Notes under the pieces: model-generated
The model's input: the letters and a program-made list of their open reading frames with translations, nothing else
Told to the model about the DNA's origin: nothing
Databases searched by the model: none
DNA from: Rickettsia felis URRWXCal2
GTDB taxonomy: Bacteria > Pseudomonadota > Alphaproteobacteria > Rickettsiales > Rickettsiaceae
Direction: 5' to 3'
DNA length: 64,000 bases
Assembly (NCBI GenBank): GCA_000012145.1
Contig: CP000053.1
Location: forward strand, 248,001 to 312,000
Part shown: positions 46,891 through 56,263 of the stretch, in pieces
Layout: the number at the start of each line of letters is the position of its first letter
How positions within the stretch are numbered: position 1 is the first letter of the stretch
Position numbers and translations under genes: made by a program

Positions 46891-48111
46891 TTAATCCGCT
46901 AATCCGGCTAGCTTTACTTCAGGAAATAATTCTTCTTCCAATTTTGATAGGTCGTGTATTAGCTCCGGACTAAATAGAGGTGCTAATTTGTTAGATAATG
47001 GAACTAAGTCTTCATCTGTAGTTATCTTTATAAATTCAATCCTTGCCTTAAATCGTGCCAATTCAAGTTCTTTAATATTAAGATGTGTGTTATTAAAAAT
47101 TTCCTTGATTGCATCGTGTATTATATAGCTATCTTTTGAAGATAATTTAGACCTCAATGGTCTACTCATAGATAATAGTAATAGATTCGATTCATTGTCA
47201 AACATGAACATTTCCACAGGTTCGTCCGTATAAGAGAATTTGGAAAGAAATATTATATGAGTTTTATAATAATCATGATATTTGTCTTTAAGATAGTTTT
47301 GGTATTTGCTTAAACCTTCTAGTCGTGTATGTTCTTCTATATTAGCTTTTAGTGTAATACAAGTTTTTAGACGTCCATTGTCTGCAGCTGATACAAAAAA
47401 TTCATCAATATATTTTTGTTCAGGTTTATATCCACTACTTAATAAAAATTTTATTACCTCTGTATTTTGATATTTTGAAGCTTCACCTAATATACAATCA
47501 ATGGATGAGATAGCCGGTGATGAACCTATAAGTTTTAAATTATTTTTTTCAATATCCGGTAATTTCTTCTCAAATAAATATTCAAATACACTTAAATTTG
47601 AATGACTAATTGCCAATTCAATATGCTCTGGCTTAATGATTGCACCTTTTTGCACTAAAAGATCTATTATTTCTATGCTTTTGTTTTCTCCTCTAATCGC
47701 ATAATATAATGCATTTTGAACCTTAATATCATCTTGCTCACAAAGCAATTTTACTATCTCTTTATATCCTTTGTCTGCCGCAAGCCCTAAAGGGGTAATA
47801 TAGTTTATTCCACTATGGTTATTTATATCAAATCCAAAATTTATTAATAAATTAAGCGTTTCAAGATCATTATTAATAACCGCAATTAAAGACAGGGTAC
47901 TATGAGATGTTCCAACATTATTTGGTTTATCTTCATCGATAGCAAAATAACGTATTGTTTTTATATTGTCAGAAAGAGGAAAATTAAATTGTGAAATATA
48001 ACGAAAGGCTTCACTAGTGTTCTTATTTATAACGCTCTTAAATAAATTTTCTTCATTTGGAGTATCAATAGTATATATATCACCTTTTCTTGTAGTAAAT
48101 TTTTTAGGCAT
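46891..48111 (-). CDS. Ankyrin-repeat protein
   Basis: 406 residues. Ankyrin units are visible at about 70-160 (STLSLIAVINNDLETLNLLI; TPLGLAADKGYKEIVKLLCE; ALYYAIRGENKSIEIIDLLV), with weaker ones to about 240, then a helical C-terminal half without recognised motifs. No signal peptide. Ankyrin proteins of Rickettsia are candidates for host-interacting effectors, but nothing in the sequence shows secretion. Monocistronic, with a palindromic element at its 3' end. Confidence 0.8.
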   Translation of the reverse strand: MPKKFTTRKGDIYTIDTPNEENLFKSVINKNTSEAFRYISQFNFPLSDNIKTIRYFAIDEDKPNNVGTSHSTLSLIAVINNDLETLNLLINFGFDINNHSGINYITPLGLAADKGYKEIVKLLCEQDDIKVQNALYYAIRGENKSIEIIDLLVQKGAIIKPEHIELAISHSNLSVFEYLFEKKLPDIEKNNLKLIGSSPAISSIDCILGEASKYQNTEVIKFLLSSGYKPEQKYIDEFFVSAADNGRLKTCITLKANIEEHTRLEGLSKYQNYLKDKYHDYYKTHIIFLSKFSYTDEPVEMFMFDNESNLLLLSMSRPLRSKLSSKDSYIIHDAIKEIFNNTHLNIKELELARFKARIEFIKITTDEDLVPLSNKLAPLFSPELIHDLSKLEEELFPEVKLAGLAD

Positions 48112-48183
48112 AATAATCTAGCAGTAGTTAGTAATATATTAAAATAATAACTTATTTTAATAAAATCAACGATAAATTAAAAA

Positions 48184-48244
48184 GTTGCTATGGTACTGTT
48201 AACAAAATAGCTTTAAAATTATTTTGTTAACAGTACCATACAAC
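48184..48244. repeat. GTTAACA palindrome (PAL-B), complete copy
   Basis: TATGGTACTGTTAACAAAAT and its exact complement flank a 10-base centre (GCTTTAAAAT). A second copy stands directly before tRNA-Gly (56051-56100), and a half copy at 17500-17527. Confidence 0.8.
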
Positions 48245-48270
48245 AATCTCCAAGATAAATACAAATATAT

Positions 48271-48421
48271 TAGACTTCTTGCATAACGTAGCTAATAAGG
48301 AGGAATTTGTAGGATACACGGAAGGGCTTGCCACTGCAGCGTACACTTTAGTACGTGAGGATGCGAGTACCGGATCGACGCACAAATTTTACCCTTAGAA
48401 GCAAGTTATGCAAGAAGTCTA
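48271..48421. repeat. RPE-1 element with perfect 17-bp terminal repeats
   Basis: TAGACTTCTTGCATAAC and its perfect complement bound 151 bases whose plus strand reads GAGGATGCGAGTACCGGATC, the same interior as the valS insert. It is the best-preserved RPE-1 in the window and lies 60 bases upstream of nfuA, within the 48112-48480 gap. Confidence 0.9.
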
Positions 48422-48480
48422 TTGTCAAAATAGTACTATCAAGTTATTATGGTTAACAAATTTATTAGTGTGCTTTAATT

Positions 48481-49053
48481 ATGTTTATTCAAACTGAAGA
48501 TACTCCCAACCCTGATGCAATAAAGTTTTTCCCGGGGCAGGAAATAAGTAGTGAACAGCCGGTATTTTTTAGCGATATTTCTGAAGTTAAAGGAAGAAGC
48601 AAACTTGCAGAGTCACTATTTTATATTAATAATGTAAAATCAGTATTTTTTGGTAGTGATTTTATAACGGTGACTAAGCAAGCTGAAAGTAATTGGCAAG
48701 TTATAAAGCCTGAAGTTTTAATGGTTATTATGGATCATTTTGTTTCGGGATTTCCGGTATTTGAAGAAAGTACAAAAGCAGATAATGTAAATCATAACCT
48801 TGATGGGCTTTCGGAAATAGAGAAGCAAATCGTAGAGATTATTGAAACTAGAGTGCGTCCATCTGTGGCACAAGATGGTGGTGATATAATATATAAAGGC
48901 TTTGAAAACGGTGTAGTTAAATTAGCTCTTCGCGGTGCATGTCTTGGTTGTCCAAGCTCTACTATCACCTTAAAAAACGGCATTGAATCCATGCTTAAAC
49001 ATTTTGTACCGGAAGTGCGAGAAGTTGAAGCTGTAGAGGAAGATTTTGAGTAA
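48481..49053 (+). CDS. nfuA: NfuA/Nfu1-type iron-sulfur carrier
   Basis: 190 residues. The N-terminal Nfu_N domain (MFIQTEDTPNPDAIKFFPGQ) and the C-terminal NifU domain with RPSVAQDGGDI and the cluster-binding CxxC (GACLGCPSS) are both complete. It delivers Fe-S clusters to target proteins in the cytoplasm, as mitochondrial NFU1 does. Monocistronic; the leader contains an RPE-1 and a PAL-B palindrome. Confidence 0.93.
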   Translation: MFIQTEDTPNPDAIKFFPGQEISSEQPVFFSDISEVKGRSKLAESLFYINNVKSVFFGSDFITVTKQAESNWQVIKPEVLMVIMDHFVSGFPVFEESTKADNVNHNLDGLSEIEKQIVEIIETRVRPSVAQDGGDIIYKGFENGVVKLALRGACLGCPSSTITLKNGIESMLKHFVPEVREVEAVEEDFE

Positions 49054-49089
49054 TTTAGGTATTGACTAAAAAGAGTTGATTTTAAGTTT

Positions 49090-49144
49090 CTATGTCGTTC
49101 CCGCATTCTATGTCATTCCTAGCTAGAAGCGGGAATGACATAGA
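49090..49144. repeat. Short hairpin remnant after nfuA
   Basis: TCTATGTCGTTCCCGC and CTATGTCATTCC pair with GCGGGAATGACATAGA. This is a degenerate copy of the GTCATTCC-armed palindromes, possibly acting as the nfuA transcript end. Confidence 0.6.
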
Positions 49145-49193
49145 AGCCATGTAATAACAACTTCAGCTACTTGCAATGATGATATCTATAATA

Positions 49194-49682
49194 CTAACCT
49201 TCCTTTGCAGAATTGATTATATCATTTTGATGCCAAATAACATAATGTAGTTCAACCTCTTTTGGAGCATATACTACAATAGGTAGTTTGCTATTATATC
49301 TTAAAAATGTTTCATCGCCTAAAAATACACTAACCGGTTTTATGGTTGCTTTTATCCCAGGGCATGCCATCATTGTACTAGCAGGCTGATCGCTAACTTG
49401 ATCAATTATATAATAATTATATCCCCATCCTTCTAAAGTTTTTGTTTCCAGCTTACCGCCAAACCAAACACGATTACAATCTTTCATTGCATTTTTTGTT
49501 GCTTGCAATTCTACTTTTAGCTTTTCTTCATTAGACTCTGTAGGTAAATGAATTACATATCGTTTTTGGCTATCTGTCGGTAGAGGGTAGGGTGCAATAT
49601 CTTTTAACGTCTTATCGCTATTAGCTAATAAATAAGTATTTAAAAAACATAATGTAAGAAGTAGTATAATTTTATTTTGCAT
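49194..49682 (-). CDS. eco: Ecotin, periplasmic serine-protease inhibitor
   Basis: 162 residues. Signal peptide 1-20 ([14 protein letters not shown]). The mature part follows ecotin closely: [47 protein letters not shown], then the reactive loop STMMACPG (102-109) with P1 methionine at about 104, and [21 protein letters not shown]69 and C107 form the conserved disulfide. Ecotin dimers block trypsin-, chymotrypsin- and elastase-like proteases, including host neutrophil enzymes. An unexpected gene for a cytosolic parasite. No operon partner is certain; the 303-residue gene just upstream may be co-transcribed. Confidence 0.93.
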   Translation of the reverse strand: MQNKIILLLTLCFLNTYLLANSDKTLKDIAPYPLPTDSQKRYVIHLPTESNEEKLKVELQATKNAMKDCNRVWFGGKLETKTLEGWGYNYYIIDQVSDQPASTMMACPGIKATIKPVSVFLGDETFLRYNSKLPIVVYAPKEVELHYVIWHQNDIINSAKEG

Positions 49683-49699
49683 ATGATTGTTTTTTTAAA

Positions 49700-50611
49700 T
49701 TAATTAAAATCCATTATTTCGCCTAAAGGAGTTATATAAGAAGAATTTATTTTGCCCTCGGCTATATCAGCACTAAAGCTTTCACTATAGTCAACATCAC
49801 CATTTTCGTTTATTTTTTTACTTAAAAATAATATAGCATTTTCCAATTTATTTTCTTTTAATATAGGCTGATTATTTAAACTAAAAACTTTCATGGCAAG
49901 CCTTTCATTATTAGGTAATCTAAAATATATTTCTGATCCGTTATTGGATTCAAAAAAATTACATTTATTATAAGTACCTAATAATAATAAATTATTTAAT
50001 ACATCTATGGTAACTTGTTCTTCAAGGTTTATAATTTTAGGAAATAATATGTAATTATTGTGATTATTTTGTATATTTGAAATAAGAATAGTTTGAGAGT
50101 TATATTGCTGTTTTTCCAAATATATATTTGCAAAATTATTTTGTTTTAATTCTGTAAAGGCTAGTTCAGTCCTATATTTTGTTTTATCACTAGAAAAGTT
50201 AGGTAGCGTTTCTATTAAATTAAAATCAAGAGAGGTTTCGCTAAATCTTGTATTCAGCATATTATTTTGATTTAATTCGGTAAAATCTAATTCAGCAGAG
50301 TATGTTGCTCCGTCAATGTCTAAACTATATACAGGCTTATCTTCCAATATCTCTTCAAATAAATCTTCCCATAGTTCTTGTAACTCTTGTAAAAAATTTT
50401 GAGCGTGTTCTTTAGTTTTACAAGTATCAATTTGTTTTGCAAAGCTTTTTGCTATAAAAAACTTTAAATTTTTTTGATCCGATAAAGATAAATCATGAAT
50501 GTGACATTTAAATGTTTTATCTACATAGTTTATTAGTGATGCAATATCTGCAGGAAAATTTTCAGTTATTTCTAATAATTCTTTTTTATGCTGTTCTGAA
50601 ATTATATTCAT
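49700..50611 (-). CDS. Hypothetical protein downstream of ftsZ
   Basis: 303 residues, starting 8 bases after the ftsZ stop, so likely on the ftsZ transcript. Soluble, acidic. Two internal segments resemble each other (YSAELDFTELNQNNMLNTRF at about 104 and YRTELAFTELKQNNFANIYL at about 146). The N-terminal 100 residues are helical, the rest mixed and rich in N and I. No recognised domain. Confidence 0.6.
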   Translation of the reverse strand: MNIISEQHKKELLEITENFPADIASLINYVDKTFKCHIHDLSLSDQKNLKFFIAKSFAKQIDTCKTKEHAQNFLQELQELWEDLFEEILEDKPVYSLDIDGATYSAELDFTELNQNNMLNTRFSETSLDFNLIETLPNFSSDKTKYRTELAFTELKQNNFANIYLEKQQYNSQTILISNIQNNHNNYILFPKIINLEEQVTIDVLNNLLLLGTYNKCNFFESNNGSEIYFRLPNNERLAMKVFSLNNQPILKENKLENAILFLSKKINENGDVDYSESFSADIAEGKINSSYITPLGEIMDFN

Positions 50612-50619
50612 TTTCTAAT

Positions 50620-51978
50620 CTAATCTCGTTTCTTTCTTAAAAAAGCCGGTATGTCATGAATATCAGACTCTTTATTATCTTGATCTAGAGTATTAACAAC
50701 AATGTTTTTGCGTTCTAAAGTTTGATTATTTGAAGCACGCAGAGAGCCCCATATTTTTCCTAAAAATGATGGTTTTGGTGAGTCATCTTCAGATTTGTTG
50801 AAACTATTTGCATGTAACCCTAGCTCTTTTTCATTTCCGATAAAATTTTGATTTATTGGAGAGTCGGTAATTTCAATATTTTCGGTACTATAGCTGTTAA
50901 AATCAGGAATTTCTTCTATTTGTGTAGGTTGTACTATAGGTTCATTATAAGTTTCTTCAGGAACTATATTGGTAGTTTCAGCTATTGCGGGTTTATATGT
51001 CGGTACTTTATCGGCATCAATACCGGTAGCAACAACCGATACTCGGATAATTCCTTTTAATTCCGGATTAAATGTTGAACCGAAAATAATATTAGCATCA
51101 AGGTTATCTACTTCTTCTCTAATTCTATTAGCAGCGTTGTCAACTTCAAATAAGGTCATGTCAGAACCGCCGGTAATATTGATTAATACACCTCTTGCAC
51201 CGCACATTGAGCTATGATCTAGCAGCGGATTTGAAATTGCAGATTCTGCCGCTTTAATAGCCCTATCTTCGCCGCTAGCTTCACCCGTACCCATCATTGC
51301 TTTACCCATTTCGCTCATTACTGCTTTAATGTCAGCAAAATCAAGATTAATAAGTCCTGGCATAATCATTAAATCTGTTACTCCTCTAACGCCTGCATGT
51401 AATATGTCATCTGCCATTTTGAAAGCATCGGCAAACGTCGTTTGTTCATTAGCAATACGGAATAGATTTTGGTTCGGTATTACAATTAAAGTATCAACGA
51501 ATTGCTGTAATTCAATAAGTCCTTTATCGGCAGTTTTCATACGATGACCGCCTTCAAAATGGAAAGGTTTAGTTACTACCCCAACCGTAAGGATGCCTAG
51601 TTCTTTAGCAATACGTGCAATAACCGGTGCAGAACCGGTACCTGTACCGCCGCCCATACCTGCCGTAATAAATACCATATTGCTATTTTCTAGGTAACTA
51701 CGAATTTCGCTTTCTGATTCTTGAGCAGCAAGTGCTCCAACCTCAGGAGAAGCTCCTGCTCCAAGACCTCTAGTCGTAGAAACACCGAGTTGTATTTTGT
51801 TAGTGCATAAAGAATGTTCAAGCGATTGTGCATCGGTATTAGCTACTACAAAATTAGCACCTTGCAGATTAGCACTAATCATATTATTTACTGCATTACT
51901 ACCTGCACCTCCAACGCCGAAAACCGTAATGGTCGGCTTTAATACTATATTTTCAGGAGCTTTTATATTTAAAACCAT
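50620..51978 (-). CDS. ftsZ: Cell division protein FtsZ
   Basis: 452 residues. Tubulin-fold GTPase: [13 protein letters not shown] (21-33), the GTP-binding signature [13 protein letters not shown] (106-118), [11 protein letters not shown] for the T7 loop, then a variable linker (about 330-440) and the conserved C-terminal peptide DIPAFLRKK that binds FtsA and ZipA-type partners. It forms the division ring at the membrane. A PAL-A palindrome (52028-52185) begins 50 bases upstream of the start, in the promoter region. Confidence 0.97.
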   Translation of the reverse strand: MVLNIKAPENIVLKPTITVFGVGGAGSNAVNNMISANLQGANFVVANTDAQSLEHSLCTNKIQLGVSTTRGLGAGASPEVGALAAQESESEIRSYLENSNMVFITAGMGGGTGTGSAPVIARIAKELGILTVGVVTKPFHFEGGHRMKTADKGLIELQQFVDTLIVIPNQNLFRIANEQTTFADAFKMADDILHAGVRGVTDLMIMPGLINLDFADIKAVMSEMGKAMMGTGEASGEDRAIKAAESAISNPLLDHSSMCGARGVLINITGGSDMTLFEVDNAANRIREEVDNLDANIIFGSTFNPELKGIIRVSVVATGIDADKVPTYKPAIAETTNIVPEETYNEPIVQPTQIEEIPDFNSYSTENIEITDSPINQNFIGNEKELGLHANSFNKSEDDSPKPSFLGKIWGSLRASNNQTLERKNIVVNTLDQDNKESDIHDIPAFLRKKRD

Positions 51979-52027
51979 GATACTCTTTTATTTTATATAA
52001 TTAATGTTTAAGTATAATAAAAGATTA

Positions 52028-52185
52028 AGGCTGTGTGAAGAAAAATTTAATTAATATTTTTGTTCTTTTTGGCTGCAAATTATAAGATTTTTTTGAAATA
52101 GGAACAGCTATTTGCTGCAAAAATCTTATTAATTTTCACTCAAAAAGAACAAAAATATATTAATTAAATTTTTCTTCACACGGTC
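52028..52185. repeat. PAL-A palindromic element, copy C, upstream of ftsZ
   Basis: Arms of about 45 bases (GTGTGAAGAAAAATTTAATT and onward, mirrored at 52140-52182) enclose the core GGCTGCAAATTATAAGATTT...AATCTTATTAATTTTCACTC. The long, nearly perfect stem would lie in the 5' leader or promoter of ftsZ. Confidence 0.8.
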
Positions 52186-52216
52186 TAAAAATTTCCATAA
52201 ACTTTTTATGAAAAGT

Positions 52217-52642
52217 TTAAGATAAGTTTTCTTTTAATAGTAGAACACCGTTATTATGACATGCTTTTATTAATGCTTTATCGTTAGTGGTTATAGGAAG
52301 CCTTTCATGCATGGCAGTTAATAAATAAGTCGCATCGTATGAAGTAAGATTATTGGCTCTTGCAGTATTCATAATTTCGTACATAGGAAAATCAAAATTT
52401 GATATATTGATGGGTAAGGAGTTTAAAAAATCTATAGTTTTAATAATTTTTGCTGAAGTTATTCTAGCACGTTTTGCTGCTATTAATATTGTATTAGTTA
52501 CTTCAAATTTCCAAAGAAATGGTACTACTGCTCTAAATTTATAACAATAATCTAATGTAAAGTCTGAATATTCATCACGTTCATCATTAAAGAACCATGA
52601 AGCAGTTATGGAGCAATCGGCTATAAATGGTTTAGAACTCAT
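52217..52642 (-). CDS. vapC: VapC-type PIN-domain toxin
   Basis: 141 residues. PIN ribonuclease fold with the acidic residues D9 (FIADCSIT), E47 (WKFEVTN), D103 (SYDATYL) and D121 (TNDKAL). VapC toxins cut RNA, often initiator tRNA. It overlaps the antitoxin gene by 4 bases (52639-52642). All catalytic acids are present, so it may be active. Confidence 0.88.
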   Translation of the reverse strand: MSSKPFIADCSITASWFFNDERDEYSDFTLDYCYKFRAVVPFLWKFEVTNTILIAAKRARITSAKIIKTIDFLNSLPINISNFDFPMYEIMNTARANNLTSYDATYLLTAMHERLPITTNDKALIKACHNNGVLLLKENLS

Positions 52643-52887
52643 CTTCTACCTTCATCTCGAAGCTCTTTAATAGTATAAGGAGCCAATGTATTACCTTTGC
52701 TGAATTCTCTTATTTGCTCTACTATATTATCCATTTTAGGTTTTTGAGTTATAGGTATAATTTTTGCAACCGGTGTATTATGCTTACAAATAGTAATTTG
52801 TTCGCCGTCTTGTACACGCTGTCTTAGATCGGAAAAATGAGTTTTTGCTTCTAGTAGGTTAATTTGATTAGATAAATTTTGTTTCAC
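52639..52887 (-). CDS. vapB: VapB/Phd-type antitoxin
   Basis: 82 residues. The N-terminal part (INLLEAKTHFSDLRQRVQDG, ITICKHNTPVAKIIPI) is the Phd/YefM DNA-binding fold. The C-terminal tail, containing REFSKGNTLAPYTIKELRDE, should thread into the toxin. It would repress its own promoter and neutralise the overlapping vapC. Confidence 0.87.
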   Translation of the reverse strand: MKQNLSNQINLLEAKTHFSDLRQRVQDGEQITICKHNTPVAKIIPITQKPKMDNIVEQIREFSKGNTLAPYTIKELRDEGRR

Positions 52888-52990
52888 ATAGGTAATATAA
52901 TAAATAGACTAATTTAATATTAGCCTATTTCTAAGATTTTATACAGTAATATTAATAGTTCAAATTAATATTTTTATATAAAACCTAAGG

Positions 52991-54376
52991 TTACCCAATC
53001 ATTTTTTCAGGAACTACTATTTTATCAAATTCTTCTTCGGATAAAAGATTGAGTTTTTTAGCTGCTTCTTTTAAAGTTATTCCGTGCTTATGTGCTTCTT
53101 TAGCAATTTTTGCAGCATTATCATAGCCTATATGCGGATTAAGAGCCGTAACAAGCATTAGAGATTTATCACGTAAATCATTAATGCGTGCTATATTGGG
53201 TTCTAATCCTTTAACACAGTGAGTAACAAAGCTATTTACGCTATCGGATAACAGCTCTATAGATTGTAGGATATTGTATATTATTACAGGTTTAAATACG
53301 TTAAGTTCAAGATGTCCGTTTGAGCCGGCAATAGTAACCGTAACATGATTTCCCATCACCTGACTGCATACCATTGTTAAAGCTTCGACTTGGGTAGGGT
53401 TTACTTTACCTGGCATAATCGAAGAGCCGGGTTCATTCTCAGGTAAATGCAGCTCACCAAGACCGCATCTTGGACCGGAGCCGAGCAGTCTTATATCATT
53501 TGCTATTTTCATTAAGCTAACTGCTATAGTATTAAGAGTTCCTGAAAATTCTACTAGTGCGTCATGGGCAGCTAGACTTTCAAATTTATTAGGAGCCGTT
53601 TTAAAAGGTTGTTTAGTAAACTCTGCCACTTTTTCAGCAAATTTTATATCAAAGCCTATTTTTGAGTTAATAGCTGTGCCGACTGCCGTTCCACCTTGAG
53701 CAAGTAGATAAACTTTTTTTAGTGCATCTTCTATGCGTTCTAAAGCATACTCTATTTGTGTAATATATCCGGAGAATTCCTGTTTAAGAGTTAAAGGAGT
53801 TGCGTCCTGCAAGTGGGTACGTCCTATTTTTATGATTTTATCCCAATCTTTTGACTTGTCTTGCAAAGAGGTAAGTAAATTATTCAAAGCCGGTATAAGT
53901 TGCTGTTTAGTTGCAAGTACAGTTGCTATATGCATAGCGGTTGGAAAAGAGTCGTTGGATGATTGTCCTTTATTAACATGATCGTTAGGATGTACTGGAG
54001 ATTTACCGCCTTTCTTGCTTGTTAATTCTTCATTAGCAATAGAGGCAATAACCTCGTTCATATTCATGTTTGTTTGTGTACCTGAACCTGTTTGCCAAAC
54101 TACTAAAGGAAAATTATCCTCAAATTCGCCTTCTAAGATTCTATCAGTGGCTTTATCGATACTTGTAGCTATTTTAGCTTCTAAATCACCAAACTCATAA
54201 TTAACCTGTGCTGCACATTTTTTTAAAATAGCAAGAGCACGAATTAAAATTTCAGGCATTTTTTGTTTGCCTATTTTAAAATTTTCTAAAGATCTTTGAG
54301 TTTGAGCTCCCCAATAAAATTTTTCTTCTATTTGAATTTCTCCAAAAGAATCGCTTTCGGTTCTGTAATTTTTCAT
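52991..54376 (-). CDS. fumC: Fumarate hydratase class II
   Basis: 461 residues, standard length. The fumarase/aspartase signature [13 protein letters not shown] lies at about 315-327; [26 protein letters not shown] and [10 protein letters not shown] are the substrate-site regions. It hydrates fumarate to malate in the TCA cycle, the main carbon route in Rickettsia. Its start overlaps the stop of the upstream hypothetical gene by 4 bases (ATGA type). Confidence 0.97.
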   Translation of the reverse strand: MKNYRTESDSFGEIQIEEKFYWGAQTQRSLENFKIGKQKMPEILIRALAILKKCAAQVNYEFGDLEAKIATSIDKATDRILEGEFEDNFPLVVWQTGSGTQTNMNMNEVIASIANEELTSKKGGKSPVHPNDHVNKGQSSNDSFPTAMHIATVLATKQQLIPALNNLLTSLQDKSKDWDKIIKIGRTHLQDATPLTLKQEFSGYITQIEYALERIEDALKKVYLLAQGGTAVGTAINSKIGFDIKFAEKVAEFTKQPFKTAPNKFESLAAHDALVEFSGTLNTIAVSLMKIANDIRLLGSGPRCGLGELHLPENEPGSSIMPGKVNPTQVEALTMVCSQVMGNHVTVTIAGSNGHLELNVFKPVIIYNILQSIELLSDSVNSFVTHCVKGLEPNIARINDLRDKSLMLVTALNPHIGYDNAAKIAKEAHKHGITLKEAAKKLNLLSEEEFDKIVVPEKMIG

Positions 54377-54825
54377 AAATTGTTAAATGTTATATAATTA
54401 TCTATTTTTTTCATAAAATGATCACTTACTACATTCAAGTCTAATTGCTGGGCTAATTTAGCAAAGCTATAATATAATTTGTCTGTTAAAGAAGCTTTTT
54501 TTAGATTCTTAGCAATAAATATTAATGTGCTTTCTATCATAAGATTACGATTAAAACTATAAAATTTTTGCCAATGTTCGTTATATTTAGGTTCAGAAGA
54601 TTCTATATAATCGGAATATATAGGTTTAGTAATTACTGCTTTACCTTGATATATATCAAATATAGTATCATTAATTAAACTTTCATTCTTGAGGTTATTG
54701 ATCACTTTATCAAAAAAATTATTTAATATAGCCGTTGTTATCTCTTCTTCTGTAAGTTCATTTATAAATATGTCTAATTGTTTTTCAAAACTCTCGATAA
54801 TTTGTTCATTTGGTCCCCTTTTCAT
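54373..54825 (-). CDS. Hypothetical protein upstream of fumC
   Basis: 150 residues, all helical, soluble, no recognised domain. The stop overlaps the fumC start by 4 bases, so the two are translationally coupled. The ATG is preceded by GAGAGAAAAGTC. It may be a genus-specific protein; a role linked to fumarase is only suggested by the coupling. Confidence 0.6.
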   Translation of the reverse strand: MKRGPNEQIIESFEKQLDIFINELTEEEITTAILNNFFDKVINNLKNESLINDTIFDIYQGKAVITKPIYSDYIESSEPKYNEHWQKFYSFNRNLMIESTLIFIAKNLKKASLTDKLYYSFAKLAQQLDLNVVSDHFMKKIDNYITFNNL

Positions 54826-54935
54826 GACTTTTCTCTCAAATTAATTGATATAATAAAAGTTTATGACTTTAATTTTAGTAGACTAAATATTTATATCGAA
54901 GTAAATAAAAAACAATATTTGATTTATTAAAAATA

Positions 54936-55658
54936 TTATTTATGTAATGAATGAAAAATTATAGAAGCGGCATTTGATACATTAAGACTTTCTACTCTCT
55001 TAGAAATAAGGATTTTGGCTAAATAATCACATGTTTCTTCGACTAATCTTCGTATGCCTTTATCTTCTGAGCCAAATACTAATGCCATTTTGTCGGAAAT
55101 TAATTTATCGGTAAAGTAGTCATTTGCAGAACCTGTTAGACCTATAATCCAAAAGCCGTGTTTTTTAAGATAATTCATACATGAGCGTAAGTTAGTAACT
55201 TTAATTATAGGTATTAATTCTAAAGTACCGCAAGCCGCTTTAGCAATGCTGCCGCTTTCATTCGGAGAATTATCTTGAGGTAATATTATAGCATCTATAT
55301 CAAAAGCAGCACTACTTCGAATAATTGCTCCAATATTTTGTGTGTCTGTTATTTGATCAAGAATCGCAATTTTACATTTTGGGTTTTTTATATCTACGTC
55401 CTCTAGATTGTAAGAAAAAATTGGTCTAACTTTTGCAGCTATTCCTTGATGTGTTTGGTTTTCCAGTAATTTAGATAAAATATCGTTATTAACAATTTCA
55501 TAAGATCTAGTACCTATTAATTTTTTGTTTGTATCAAAAATTTCCCTAGTGCATAAAATATTTTCAATTTGACGTTTTGGATTATTTAGAGCAGAAAATA
55601 CAGGATGTTTCCCATACATATAATAACAATTTTTAGAATCAAGTTTTTTATTTTGCAT
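54936..55658 (-). CDS. rlmB: 23S rRNA 2'-O-methyltransferase, RlmB/TrmH family
   Basis: 240 residues. An N-terminal substrate-binding domain (YYMYGKHPVFSALNNPKRQI) is followed by the SPOUT domain with motif 1 DTQNIGAIIRSSAAF, motif 2 ALVFGSEDKGIRRL and motif 3 ESLNVSNAASI. The family methylates G2251 in the peptidyl-transferase loop of 23S rRNA. Monocistronic; the start is divergent from the tRNA-Tyr/tuf unit. Confidence 0.93.
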   Translation of the reverse strand: MQNKKLDSKNCYYMYGKHPVFSALNNPKRQIENILCTREIFDTNKKLIGTRSYEIVNNDILSKLLENQTHQGIAAKVRPIFSYNLEDVDIKNPKCKIAILDQITDTQNIGAIIRSSAAFDIDAIILPQDNSPNESGSIAKAACGTLELIPIIKVTNLRSCMNYLKKHGFWIIGLTGSANDYFTDKLISDKMALVFGSEDKGIRRLVEETCDYLAKILISKRVESLNVSNAASIIFHSLHK

Positions 55659-55849
55659 CTTATTGAAAACCGTCAGTAATTTGTTCTTGACAGAAACTAC
55701 TATTTATTATAGAAAGTTACAACTAAATAAATGTGCAAGCTGCTATTTGTTTATTTGATGATTCGGCAAGAAGTTTTATTAAGTCCTAATACTAATTATA
55801 TATTGTATTTTACAGTGAATTAGTCTATTTAATACAGTAAAGTTCTTTA

Positions 55850-55935
55850 GGAGGGGTGGCCGAGTGGTCAATGGCAGCAGACTGTAAATCTGCCCGCGTA
55901 AGCGTTCGAAGGTTCGAATCCTTCTCCCTCCACCA
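55850..55935 (+). tRNA. tRNA-Tyr (anticodon GTA)
   Basis: 86 bases including CCA. Acceptor GGAGGGG/TCCCTCC, anticodon stem GCAGA/TCTGC around CTGTAAA, long variable arm (CCCGCGTAAGCG) and T-arm AGGTTCGAATCCT. First gene of the tRNA-Tyr, tRNA-Gly, tuf cluster. Confidence 0.97.
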
Positions 55936-56050
55936 CTTAAATGGTTCAGGGAAGCGTATCATTTTATTTTAAAAGATTCATGTATATATGTTTAATTTTA
56001 TTTAAAAATAAAACATAATTGTGTATATTTATAAATCTGAATAAAATTGA

Positions 56051-56100
56051 TATAGCATTGTTAACAAAATAGCTTTGAAATTATTTTATTAACAGTGCCA
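56051..56100. repeat. GTTAACA palindrome (PAL-B) just before tRNA-Gly
   Basis: TATAGCATTGTTAACAAAAT and its imperfect complement (ATTTTATTAACAGTGCCA) around GCTTTGAAATT. It ends four bases before the tRNA-Gly 5' end, so a hairpin would form right at the processing site. Confidence 0.75.
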
Positions 56101-56104
56101 CAAT

Positions 56105-56178
56105 GCGGGTGTAGCTCAATGGTAGAGTTCCAGCCTTCCAAGCTGGCTGTGTGGGTTCGATTCCCATCACCCGCTCCA
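56105..56178 (+). tRNA. tRNA-Gly (anticodon TCC)
   Basis: 74 bases with CCA. Acceptor GCGGGTG/CACCCGC, anticodon stem CCAGC/GCTGG around CTTCCAA, T-arm GTGGGTTCGATTCCCAT. It reads GGA/GGG. Followed by tuf after 85 bases. Confidence 0.97.
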
Positions 56179-56263
56179 GAGATAGTGGTAACAAATAAAT
56201 TTAGCAAAAAATGCACTTATAAAAAATTAACTTGTATTAAACCTAATTGTAGAGAGTAATAAC

